Shown here: positions 37,601 through 50,500 of the stretch, piece by piece | Position numbering within the stretch: the stretch's first letter is position 1 | Layout: each line of letters begins with the position of its first letter | NCBI GenBank assembly: GCA_964020085.1 | Contig: OZ026601.1 | Span: 37,333,101 to 37,397,100 of the forward strand | Direction of reading: 5' to 3' | Source of the DNA: Micromussa lordhowensis | Taxonomy: Eukaryota > Cnidaria > Anthozoa > Scleractinia > Lobophylliidae | DNA: 64,000 nt | Program-made: the position numbers and the translations under genes | Notes under the pieces: generated by a model | What the model saw: the letters and a program-made list of their open reading frames with translations, nothing else | Told to the model about the DNA's origin: nothing | The model's database searches: none

Positions 37601-40600
37601 GAGCGACTACAATCGTAGTTCTGTTGATGCACATACTGTTCAGAGAAGCCTGAATGTTGCGTTCTGTTTGTGTGTCGAGAGCAGAAGTTGCCTGAAACAT
37701 ATTAAAACTTGCCATAAGAAAAAAACAAGGCAGGAACTAAAATTTGCTTAAGACGAGCAGGTTGTAAGTGTTCAAACAGTACCTCGTCTAAGAGAACAAG
37801 AGGCGGGTTCTTCAGCAACGTCCTTGCTATTGCCACGCGCTGTTTCTCTCCACCACTCAGCTTGAGCCCGCGTTCCCCGACAATTGTCTCATAACCTGCA
37901 GACATGATGTGTTTGTTAGATCATTAGTGCGCATGGCTCAATTCCGCGTTCTGCGACGATTGAGACAACGTGATTAGCGCACATGGCTTGTGTTCATGCA
38001 TCTAATGATAATTTATGGCACAGTAACGAGAAAAATACAACTAACAGAACCATACAGAAAAAAAAACACCAGAAGATAATCTGTAAAACGCCATATTAAG
38101 ACAGAAATCTGGATTAGTTAAACTTGTGTCTAACGCCTACCATTGGGGAAAGTCAAGATCCTTGTGTGCATGTCTGCTGCTGCTGCAGCTTCCTCCACTT
38201 CATAATCAGCGGCGCCAATTCTTCCATATTGGATATTATACCTGATACAGCAGACAAGAAAGCAGAGATTATCAGGACAGAGTGAGTAAAAAAGTGTTTT
38301 GTTAACCCATTGACTCTTGGAGCTTTTTGCCAAAAACGCATTTTTCTGACATTTTAGAGATTTTCAGCCTGGATATGGGCTCAGTTAACTCCAATCGTCC
38401 TTAAAAAGGAATTTGCAACAGGAAGGCATGCCTTTCTCCCCCCAAGCATCGCGCTTTACGACAGTTTTGCCCGGGCATGCGCAGAAATCAAAATTTGGAA
38501 AGAAACCTACGTGTTTAGGCTTTTCGGTTTTTTATTTTTTTTTCTCCTTTTCTTATCTTTTCGTTGCAGTGATTGAACTTCTACTAGGCTTGCTTCCAGC
38601 CGAAAAATTTCTGAGAAAGCATCATCGAGACGGGTAATTTTTACCATGGAGTAGCTAAGTATAGCCGCAGGACATTTTGCTGCGGGTTTTTCACTCAAAT
38701 TTCGGAGCATTTTCGAGCACATTCCAGGCTCCATTGAGCCGATCACTCTGATCTGGGTATCATTGGAAAGATCTTTTCCTCCAGCGGAACTTAAGTATAG
38801 ATGATGCCAATTTTGGTCAAAGGTGATGACGTCAGAAGTGGAACAAAGGCCAACACTCGTCACGACCGGTCACGGGCGGCACTGGAGTCAATGGGTTAAT
38901 ATGAAAGTATTCAAACAACAAATTTACCTCACCTATCTTCTCCGCGCTCTGTTGCGCATAAGTCTAGCCCTGGATTATGAAGGCTGTGCCAGAATATGCA
39001 GAGACAACGACGCGCAAACGAGCTGTTTATCACTGCAACATTTGACATGTTGGTTTTTTGATCTGAGGAATTGATCAATCACTCGCGTGGTGTTTAATAC
39101 TTTATATTTTTTAGCTAACTGCCTGACAGCTCTGAGCGTCAGTCTTATTCCTCGATATAGTAATTAGTCAAAAGAAACTGTTTTCATGTTACACTGACCT
39201 TATATCATTATTGAACAATACGGTGTCCTGAGGAACGACTCCTATGACTTTACGGAGGGACTTCTGCGCGACCTAAGGAAAGCAGATACCACAAACTGAC
39301 AAGGTGAAGATAGACGTTCAGTACACCATGTGTACAGCATTTACCCGTTACCGTTACCTACCTATAACTCGTGTTCGTGATGTCTACTAGGTTGTTGGAT
39401 TTTACTGCTCATGTAAAGCATCCAAGCTATGCAGTACTCAAATAACAGCTGACTGCCATTAAGGGAAATGCTTACTTTGTTTAAGAGTAGAAAATTTCTA
39501 TTAAATGTAACTTGCACTCTGGGTGATAAAGTTTGCTCAAATGCCTTTGTGTACGGAGTGACTACGTAAAAGGCGCGTAGAAAATACGCCGACAAAACTA
39601 TGTGCACGAAAGAAAAATCATCATGATCCAGTCTATAACTACTGAAAGAATAAGAATATTTAATTTCTACAAACGAGTAACCTTTGCAATGTTCTGTCCA
39701 TCAATAGAGATGACCCCAGAGTCCAAATCATAGAAACGATAAAGCAGTCTAATGATGGTGCTTTTACCGCTCCCTGATGGACCAACGAGGGCAACAGTCT
39801 GTCCAGGGTACACTGTAAATGTCACATCTTTAAGGATCTGCTTTCTGTGAGAACAAAATGAAACACATTTTTTTTAACACTCCTGTAGGTTCGTTTGGTT
39901 AAAATAGGGAAGAGACCTCACCAGAAAAAAGCAAGAAAACAAACGATTAACAGTTACATTTCGTAGAACAAAACTTCGCTAATGACAGGAACCAAATAGG
40001 AAGTGAGCATAACTAATGATGGCGAGGCTAGAAATAGAATGGACAGACTTGAAAAACAGGTTTCTATAAAATTGGGCTCTTAAAATCCTTGCAAATTCCT
40101 TGGAATCCTTGCAAAATCTTTTCACACCATGGAAAATGAAATTCATAAAATGGCAGACTTACTCTGGAAGGTATGAAAAGTTGACATTTTGAAACTCAAT
40201 CAGACCACTGGCGACTCGGATATCTGGAGCATGAGGTTCATCTAGGACCTACAGGCATAACGACCAATGAAACTGTTTAAGACAATATGTCACTATCAAC
40301 TGTTACACACAGAGTATATTTTAACATAATTCTGAACAAGTTTGCTCAACTTACCAACATCAACCTTAAAACGATAGTCTAATTACTGCATATCAATTAA
40401 GAAATTAATTAATTAAGAATAGACACTAAAAGATCACACAACACACCTCTCAAGGGGGGGGGGGGGGGGTAAGGGGCTTTATTAAGCAAACAAAACTACT
40501 CTCAAGGCTGTAACTAGCATACAAGTCTCAACAAAAGGTCCCCTCTCCCTGAGGATAGCATGTCAATCAAACCAGAACTAAATTCTGATGCTGGTCACCA

Positions 40601-43600
40601 AACACGAACAAAGTATCTGCTATTCTAATCAACATGATCACAAAAAAGTGATCAATATACCTGTCTTTTCTGTTGAAACAAGTCAAACATGTTTTCCATG
40701 TCAATAAATGACTGCTGAATCATTCTGAAAGAAAATACCATTATTTATTATAACTTGTAACGAAAGAAGGAAACCTTGCTCTGGAGAAAATACATGGGCA
40801 TTTTGTTGGGACCAAGGCAACTGTCCTTGAGGCATATTGTAGAGGTTTCCTCAAGGAGAGGAGAGACTGGAGTTATTACTATTCAAGTTGTTTCAACATT
40901 TAAAAAAATGTTTAAAGTGCTCACAAACTTTTCTGCCTAAATCTACGTACATCAGTCAAAGAAAGTGATTAGAACAAAACTCCTTATGATTGTACAGTTT
41001 TTGTAATTGTGTTTATATTTGCCATACACCCATGCTGATTGACGTGGCCAAAAGGCTCATGGGACAAAAATAACATAATTTTTTTCTCAAATTCACCTTG
41101 TTCACTTGCATTCTGTATAGTCGCATGGTCCTTAATTTACGGCAAAGCTTATTGTTATGAAGAATTGAGTAGAGACTCAGGAATATGGGGAACTAATTTT
41201 AAAAATGGTGCAGAATTTGAAAGGTTTGAAGGTTTCAGGCACTTTCTTACCTGTAATAGGTGCCAAAGTAGTTCAGGGGTATGTAAAGCTGAAGGGTGTA
41301 AGTGACAAACAAGACAAAATCTCCAACCTACATGAACAGAGATTAAAAATCATTAACGGCCTCCCTTCCCTGAAGAACACACTCATTCTTGGTTATGCTT
41401 GAGCCCTTTAGGTGAGAATAGTACATACATGTACGTACCTAACTCAGGATCTGCTTGATGTGGCAATCCCAATAGAAATCAAAATACACTATGAAACTGT
41501 ACAATTCAGCAATGAATTTAGAATTTAGGTTGTTCAAGGCCTGATCAAATTAATCCAGTAATTGAATTTTGATTTCAGTTTACCACTGACGTTTTCTGTT
41601 TATTTTCCAATCACTCAGTTTTGATGTCAACTTATCACACATCTACAGACCCATAGCAAAAACATAAGACAGACTAAAAGTTGGATTAACTTTTAATTCT
41701 AGATCAGGGGTTATCAGCTTTTTAATAAGCAGAGTTATCTTCAGACTGAATAGCATTAAACTTTTGAGACAGAACTATAGTTATTATTCCTGTCCTAATT
41801 CATCCCACATAACATAACAGGGACTTACTAAGAGAACGCAATGAGATATAGTCCTGGGAGGAATGACCAATGCTTATACATGTAGCACTTTAAAAGTACT
41901 CTAACCACAAGACTAGGTTTAAAAAACAGGCATTTCGAAAGCAGTACTCACTCCTAGCTGTCCTTCCACCACTAACTTGCCACAATACAGTGTACCAGCA
42001 AGGAGTCCAGCAGTGATTACTGAGTTCTGCGCCGTATTCAACAGAGCAAGGGATGCAATAGTATCCCATTCACATGTCTGAAAATGGAATGTAACACTTG
42101 ATAAGGAATGTACCAGCAGTGATCAGGTAAAACAAATTGATTACAAAGATGAGGGAAACCTGATAGTCCTGGATAGCAAGATCCAGTCTTTCCACTTCAA
42201 AGTCTTCTCCACTGTAGTACTTCACCTACAGCAAGTGTGATCAAAATTCAATTCTCAATACTTACTATTACTAACAATGAATGAATGAACGAATGGATGG
42301 ATGAAATGAGTGTCAAAGGGTATTAAACTTTCAAAAAACTTATTGGGGACACTATATTTACACATTAAGATATATCTTAGCTGGAGCAATATCACTACAG
42401 TGCAGAGCAGACAGGTGAAAAGAATAACAACAATCACATTAACCTATTAGTATAGAGAATATTTGTCTTAAAAGACACAAAACTTTTGTCAGTGTAAATG
42501 TAAGTTATAAACAAATTAAAACCACATTTTAAACTTACAGTTTCAAAGTTTAAGAGCGAATCAACAGCTTTTGCTTTAGCTGCATTGTCCTTGTCATTCA
42601 TTTCACGTCGGAATTTAGTTCTCCACTCGGTGATCAGAACAGTAAACGCTGAATATGATATATTAAAACATGGTTAATACTGACAATAAATCATGATAAA
42701 CATTTAACATTATAAAATAATTGATTGATGTATTACATAGTCATGTTACTATAGAAATATTATTATTATTAAAATACATTATTAGACTTAAAATAATGAC
42801 TATTATAATCATTTTTGTCATTATACTAAAGAAAGACCCTGAAAGGTTTTTTGCAGTTCATCTGATTATATTATATGTGAAATATAATGAAAGATTAAAT
42901 AGAATCCACCAGAAGCTCGAGTAACAAGAGGACAAAAACTTTGTATCAAGATTATCTGCATCATATTGCAAACTTCGAATATCTTCTCGAAAGAAATCAT
43001 TTCTGACAACACCAAATGTTGAAAACAGATTTTCTTAAAGTTTTATGGGAAATTGTTTGTGGGGTTATTTCAGGCAATTATTTATAGCTTTAGCTTTTAG
43101 GAAATGCAAAAAGGATTTTAATACACCTAATATAATTCTGGTAAAAGATTTTTGTCCACTAAAAACTAAAATTGCTTGATTTATTATCGGATTTCATCTT
43201 AATACTTTCTGGTTTTAATGAACTTTTTAGTTGGTCTGTGCTTTTAGAATGCACAGATTTGCATGGTATCAACTGCTGTAAGTCACCACTACAATATAAA
43301 AAAGCCCTAAAAAATCAGTTTAAGGTGGTTTACTATACATGTAGTTTTGATGGAGTATATAAGGAGCCTAGCTTTTGTTTCAAGTTGATTTTCTTTTCTC
43401 TATTTACTGTTTGCTTTGGTCTTTCATCACTATATGGGAAACTTGAACAATTTAATTGTCAACAAATGGACAAAATGAACGACCAACTGCCTAAGGAGAG
43501 ACTAAGCACTACCCAGGCCTTCTGACAGGGTGCGATAAAAAACTGAAATTATGCGATATTTTCGGGGCAGATTACGCGATAAGAATGGGCTATTATGCGA

Positions 43601-44504
43601 TAAATTATGCGAATTTCTCGATTTTTGCCTTAGCTATTTTGAGCATATTTTACTAGGTTTTAGAGGAAGAAAACCACTTTGGGGCTGCTCCAAAGACAAA
43701 TTGAACATCAAGGGACAAAAATTAACCATCTACGGATAAATTGCGATAAAAAAGACTTGAGGTGCTTGCCCATCACAGACTTCCGGCTGCGAAAGATCAT
43801 CGATCGTAGCGTTGCATCTTCAGCCTATCGTCCACGTAAAAACTGTATTCGGCTAGATTGCAGAATACCCGGCCCACTTTTTGGAATTCTTAAATGCTGC
43901 TACCGCAGTCCCGCAGTCTACATACATTGTAATTTACATAATAAACTGTATATAAAAACCATGAATATACCTCGTTCTTTCATCCACTGCGGCACTGCGG
44001 TAGCAGTAGTTTAACTAACTTGGATTTAATTATTCATCGACTTCAGGACCGCGGCACTGCGGTAGCAGTAGTTTACCTAGCTTGGATTTAATTATTCATC
44101 GACTACGGCACTACAGCACTGCGGTAGCAGTCCTTCAACTCACTAAATTGCATAATTTTTGTTTGGTCACTGCGGAACTGCAGGAGCAAGAAACATGTGC
44201 CCTTCAAAGTGGGCCGGGTGTTCTGCAATCGCTCCTGTATTCTCTTGCTCTATCTTTGGCAGTTAAATCTGGCAGAAGGTGTGATTTAACCTTTTCAGTC
44301 AAAGAAATCACTACAAACTTATCCTCGAGGGACGTTTGTTTCGAATTTCACGAAATTACATTTTGCCATGGGAATGTAATACTGAACATCGCTTGGATTG
44401 GATCACTGCGTGGTCGATATATACTGGCAATTCTGATTGGTCAAAGCAAAGAAAGAGATGGTTTGCATTTCACCAATAGGCAACTCTTTAAGAATGAGAC
44501 TCGT

Positions 44505-44568
<64 letters not shown>

Positions 44569-47500
44569 GACGCTTTTTGGGCTTTTTTCAAGGTAAATGA
44601 TCTTAAAAAAAGGCGTGTTTATGCGGGACTTTGTAATAAAATTGTTTATTTATGGTTGATTTGTGAATAATGTGCGATCTTTTGTGAATTATGCGATTTT
44701 TTGTGAATTGTGTGATCGGATGCGATCTGAGGTCGATTGTGCGAAATCGCACCATCGCATAATATCAGAAGGCCTGACTACCCCATATGACCCCACCTCA
44801 AAATTTTAGGAATTATAAATTGGCTCTGATTTAACAGTTACGCAAAGTGCAATAAAAATCTGTAAGACAGATTTTTCGCAAACTAAAATGTGAAATTTGG
44901 CGTATTTTAAACATACGGTAGCTCAAGATCTGTCTTTACGTTTTTTGTTTTACAATTTGGCTCCACCTGCGATTCACTCCCACAAATCAACAGTGACTGT
45001 GAAAATTTCATCATGGGTTGTATGGTAGGTTTCCAAGCAATTTGGATCAAAGAGTGGCTTTTACAACCTTGGGCGGGAATAGAACTGCGCATGCCTTAAT
45101 TATCTAAGTGCGCACTCAAGTGATGTCAATTGTATCACACGTGAGAAAGCAAGAGTAAATTTGAACTCTTTTAGCCGTTGTTTACCAACCTTTTTGTCAT
45201 TTTTTATTGGTACTAGGCTTAAACACATGTTTGAAAGCAGTTTGAAACTATCTCTATGTATACCAAAGTGGTTAACCTGATTCAAGTGCTGAAGTTGTTT
45301 AATAACTTGTTTTTGTTTCTTCTTAGGGTTAATTGCATCATTTTTGCATCATCATTATTATTGCATGCACGACTTATATTGATGTCTTGCAGGCAATCGT
45401 AGTGCATGCTACCGAGTGTCCGAAAAACTGCAGTAAGTCAGCTTAAAACTTCAACAAAAATTTAATATTAAATAAAACTGCAGATTTATAAAGTTTGGAT
45501 CATTAAGGCAATGTGTCCTGGGTTTAAGGCTACAAACCTTCTTGAGCCTCCTTAAGTCAAAGAACAAAACTTTAAAGAAGTATCTATCTATATTTTTGAA
45601 TTTATTGCAAAATTGTTACATTCAAATCAAGAGCAAGTCTCACCAACATATAGAGCCATGGTCACAAAGACTATCAATCCAAACCAGCCATTGAAAGCAA
45701 TGATGAAGTACACAATTGCCACACCAATGTCAACAAATGTAGGTGCAATGTTGAACAAAAGGTAGCTAAGGGTACAGAAAAACAACATGTATTACTTACA
45801 GGTTACACAATAGTCAAGCAACTGTTATTAAGTTACGTTACTGTAAGACACACAATAGTTGGGAATTATATGATTTTATACCAAGTCAAACAACACTGCT
45901 TCTGAAACTTTGGTTCACTTTTTTTGTCTTGAAACCAGCATCTTACACACAATATCTTACATACTTTAACAGGTTATATATACTGTTGGCGCCTCGATCC
46001 ACCATTCTGATCACTTCTCCAGTTTTACGATTCAGATGCCAGCTGAGTGACAGACTGAAAAATTAGATTCAAGACAACCAGTTAATATTATTAGCACTTT
46101 AAGGCAGTCAAGATTGTCCATGCAAAGAACTCTGAAAGTTTTGAATGCAAAATAAATTCATTAGCTCATTGCAGTCCAATCCATTCCTTTTTATGTTAGT
46201 TCTGAGGATTGCACAGTGCAATTTTCTAACAAATAAATGCTATTATTATACATTCAACTCTCTAACCCTTTTCTGATTGGCCGAAAGCCTACAGTGAATT
46301 TTTTAAATCAGCGCTCGAGACGTCATAACTGCAGATTATACAATAATCATGTCAAGGTCACGGGTAATCATGTCAAGGTCATCGGTAATCATGTCATGTA
46401 TGACCGCAGTGCATGATTTCCAAGGGTGATCATGTCAACTTCCCGCGATTCGTGTTGCTTGCCGTCAGTGAAGAAGTAGAAACATGACTTCCAAATTTTT
46501 GCATTCGTTCAATGTATCATAAAACAATTATTAGATTCGGTTTTTGTGATATCCAGAATAATCAAGGTCTCGGTAAGGATTATCAGCCTCAGCCTCCGGC
46601 TGATAACCCTTACCTCGACCTGGATTATTCTGGATATCACAAAAACCTCATCCAATAATTGTTTACAATGTAGCTCTGTGCAGTCCACAGTCCACCATTC
46701 AACCTCAGGCCACCCAGCCTTGATGCTGATACATGGTGGCCACATACATCATTTTATAAAATTCCTTGACTATTCCCTGACTTTTTCCTGACAAAAATAG
46801 AATTTCTCTGACAAAAGTAATACAAAATGTCTGATACAGTAGTGGCTCCTAGCCTCTCCTTTGAGCTGTCCTTTCCACCCATATTTCATTAACACCCACC
46901 CATTCATTCTTTTAAATCTTTCTCCCTGATCATTTCCTGACCTGTGGTAACCCTGTGATAAAGACATTTTTCTGTGTTTGAATTAATCTTTTTTCTGACC
47001 CTCGACTATCAGTAATACAAATTAATTACTGTACAGGGAAACATTTCTGGTGGCAAGAGCAGTTTTTATGTTGGTATCAAAATTCCATCAAATGATGGAC
47101 GTATCTGACCTGTGAAGATGAGCAAAAAGTTGCACTTGAAGAGTCCTGCTAGTGAACTGTTGAACTTTGATCCATAAGAAGGCCTTTAAGTTATTTAGCA
47201 AGCCAATGCCCCCTGTTCCACCTCCTTGTAAAAACCTTAATGCCACATATATCAGAATCAGATGCCAAGGGTCTGTAATCGCAACCGATCCTGGTGTAAG
47301 GTGGTTGACTAAAAATGTTAGAAAACCATCATTTAGTAGGTTTACAGTTGTTGCGACACAAAGTTTTGATACATTTTGATTCGATACACATCTTAAGTCG
47401 ATTCGATACAAGCCTCCACAACCAGAGCACACAAATGAGACCAGGTCAGTCTTAATAACTACAAATTATGCAAATTAGTAAAGTGATGACATCATGAGGT

Positions 47501-50500
47501 TTATAACTAAAATGGTAAAATACTGAGTAAAGAATATCCAGGGTTGTCAGTAGGTTTTTGAGTAGCAGGTTTCATCCAAAGAGTAGGTGGCTATTTCCAT
47601 TTTATTTCTCCAATATCACGCTCAGAACTGACCTACTAACACTTGGAGTAACCGGCGCAATAATCAAAATAGCTGGTGAAATACGCGGGTTGCCGGCTTA
47701 TTTTGACAACCCTGAATATCTCTGGGAATATTGAAGCAGTGTTCTTCAAACTTGGCACTTGAAATATTCATCACATAAGAAACAAAACGACACCTGTTGT
47801 GCTGTTGCCATGACAACAGTTTTGCCACTGGTCCTGTCTTAATTAAAACTGAAATTCCAAAGTTTTGTCTGATCTTAACCACGGACCATCTACTCCAGCC
47901 AATCTAATGATGAGAGTTAAGACAATGTGGAAATAAATTGTCTATTACACTATGGGTGTCATTTGGCTTTGTACATTTCTGGCACCAGGTTTAAAGAATA
48001 CTGCTTCAATATTTCCAAATATATTCTTTATTCAGTATTTTACCATTCTAGTTGCAAACCTCGTGACATCATCGCTTTCCTAGAAGGAGATAATGTGTTG
48101 TTTCAAAATTGGTATCTCTTAGGGGTGGAGATGATTTCAAGCCACACCCACAAGACAGGGTCTTGGTACCTCTCCGAGGTTCTTTTCAAAATTTCTGACG
48201 AGCATGCCTGTCCTTTTTATATGGGAGACTTCTGGGTAACTGTAGTGCAAGGGTTACCCTACCTGCTTGTAAACAGGGTCTTAGAAAGCTTTAGATCTCC
48301 TTGAGCATCCACCCACTGACTCAGGTGAAGCTATAGATGTGATGTAATTTGGCATCAAACAGAGCATAATTGGCTGTAGGCTGTTGGGATTGGTTGAACT
48401 GAGATAACATCTTAACATGATACCTCTAGATTTGCACCTATTTTCCTGTTTTGGAGGTGTAAGCCAGACTACTTGGTGCAAAACAGAGTTTCCTTTCAAT
48501 AGAAGAGAGATTCCGACTAGCGGAATATTTACGAAGTGTTCGCTGCTTGCCATCTGGTATTTTCTAAAGTGCTTGCTAATTGCAAGGCAAATTTGATCAC
48601 CGCTCGTGCTCGCAAAAACAAACACACTGCTTCCATGCTTGCAAAGACCATTCAATACCCCTATTAGAAAGGTCATGGCCTTGCCGTTCCTGCCAGCAGA
48701 GGAAATTCCAGACATGTATGCATGCCTAGAGGGAATTGCAGAGTCACAAAAGCTCCAGGACTTCATGCATGTATGTTGGTAGAACCTGGATCACGACCAG
48801 AACATGGCCCCCGTCACCACGGAGCATCTTCATGAAGTCCATCAGAATGAATAACACAGTAAGTGGGCTGAATTGCTGAGTATCTGGAAAGTTGCACTTT
48901 CTGCTGTACCTCTTGATTGGTTTGCCACACCATGAGGCTCGTCTGACTTCACTTCAATCAGGTTTGTTTCAGTGAGGGTGTTATGGCGTATACAGTGGAA
49001 GAAGTTCTGGGACCTCCAGACAAAGATTCTTCGCCTTATGGGATGAGTTTAACTCTGGAGACCGTAGTGCAAGAAAGCTCCTGAAGGTGTGCTCTTACCT
49101 TAATGGCCCAGCAACTTCCTAAGTCGACATTTCACTCAGTCGACTCCCTGTCATCACTTCAACATTATATTATGTTTGACATTGCTCGATACAGGCCAAA
49201 AACACCTCCTTTAATTTGGAGCCACCACATCTATAAAAGTCATGACCAACACAATGTCTAGAAAGTTTTTTGTTATTTGTCCGCGGGAAACTGGGTAATA
49301 CAATACAATTCTTTCAATCGCTGTCAGATGCGAATACATACATACATATACATACACTTTATTTCAATGTCTAAAAGATTTAGCCTTGGACACTAAAAAT
49401 AATTAAATCAATAAATTAGTGGATTGATATATACATGAAATTAAATTATCTACAGCAGAAAAAATTAAATTATATACATCAATATAAAAAAGTCAACATC
49501 GAAATAGATAATATACGTAAAAATCCAAAACTTATTAAGTTGATAAATCTAAAATGGGATATTTCTTCTAGTTTACTTTTGCTATGAAACAAATTTAAAG
49601 TTTGTATCAAAGTTTTTGTTTTCTGAATTGACTACAGATGTGTATTGAATCGACTTTGTAAACGAAAGGATGCCATTTAGGAAGAAATACATGTACCTTG
49701 TTTGTTTATTATAATAATATTACAACAATACATAATAACCTTACCAATTATTTTATACATGTATGGAACAAGAACATTCACAGCTCGACCAGCTCCAAGA
49801 ATGAGGAAACACACGACAACCTTGATCTGTAGGCTCCTGGTAACAACATAAACACATTTAGAATGACCAAGATGTACAGGCATTGGTGTATGGCTGTGAC
49901 ATTATGATGAACATTGTTCAATTTTTGTTACTTAGCATTATCCACATATTTTTATGCACCTGTTTGAAGGCCACAAGAAAGGCCACAGCATCTTTGTTTT
50001 CTTCCAGAACCCTTTGAAAGCTGACTGTCCTCTACGATCTAAGGCCTAAAAGGAAAAACAGCAAATAAAATGAAACAATAGTAATGAGCAGTTTTCATCT
50101 GATGGTTGAAAAGTAATTCAGGTTTTGCAACAACTATGCTTCGTGATTGGCTTAAAAGTTGCACCCCTTTTTCATCCAATCATAAGAAAAACTAAAACCA
50201 ATACTGACTCTCATTTTCCTGTGCTTTGTGTCAGTTAAATGTATTTACTTCGAGTCTCAATCAGTTCACTGTCCTGTTTGTGTCCCTTGTGATTGGCATG
50301 AGTGATCAATTACTTTAGCTCTGGTTTATGACACTAAGTTGAAGACTACGCAAGCTGTGATTTTTAGTAAACGGTTACTTTTAGTAAACTGTAATTTACA
50401 TGTTGCTATTCTCAACAAGTAAATTACACGACTGTTTCCAAAAGACTTGCAAAAATGTTTTCCAAATTTATATTAAAGGTTACTTACCCTTTGAACACAC

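Noticed and set aside
48281..48766. 161-residue minus-strand open frame in an ABC gene intron
   Set aside because: It has no family motifs. The opposite strand reads as a MULE-like transposase fragment, which better explains the sequence.
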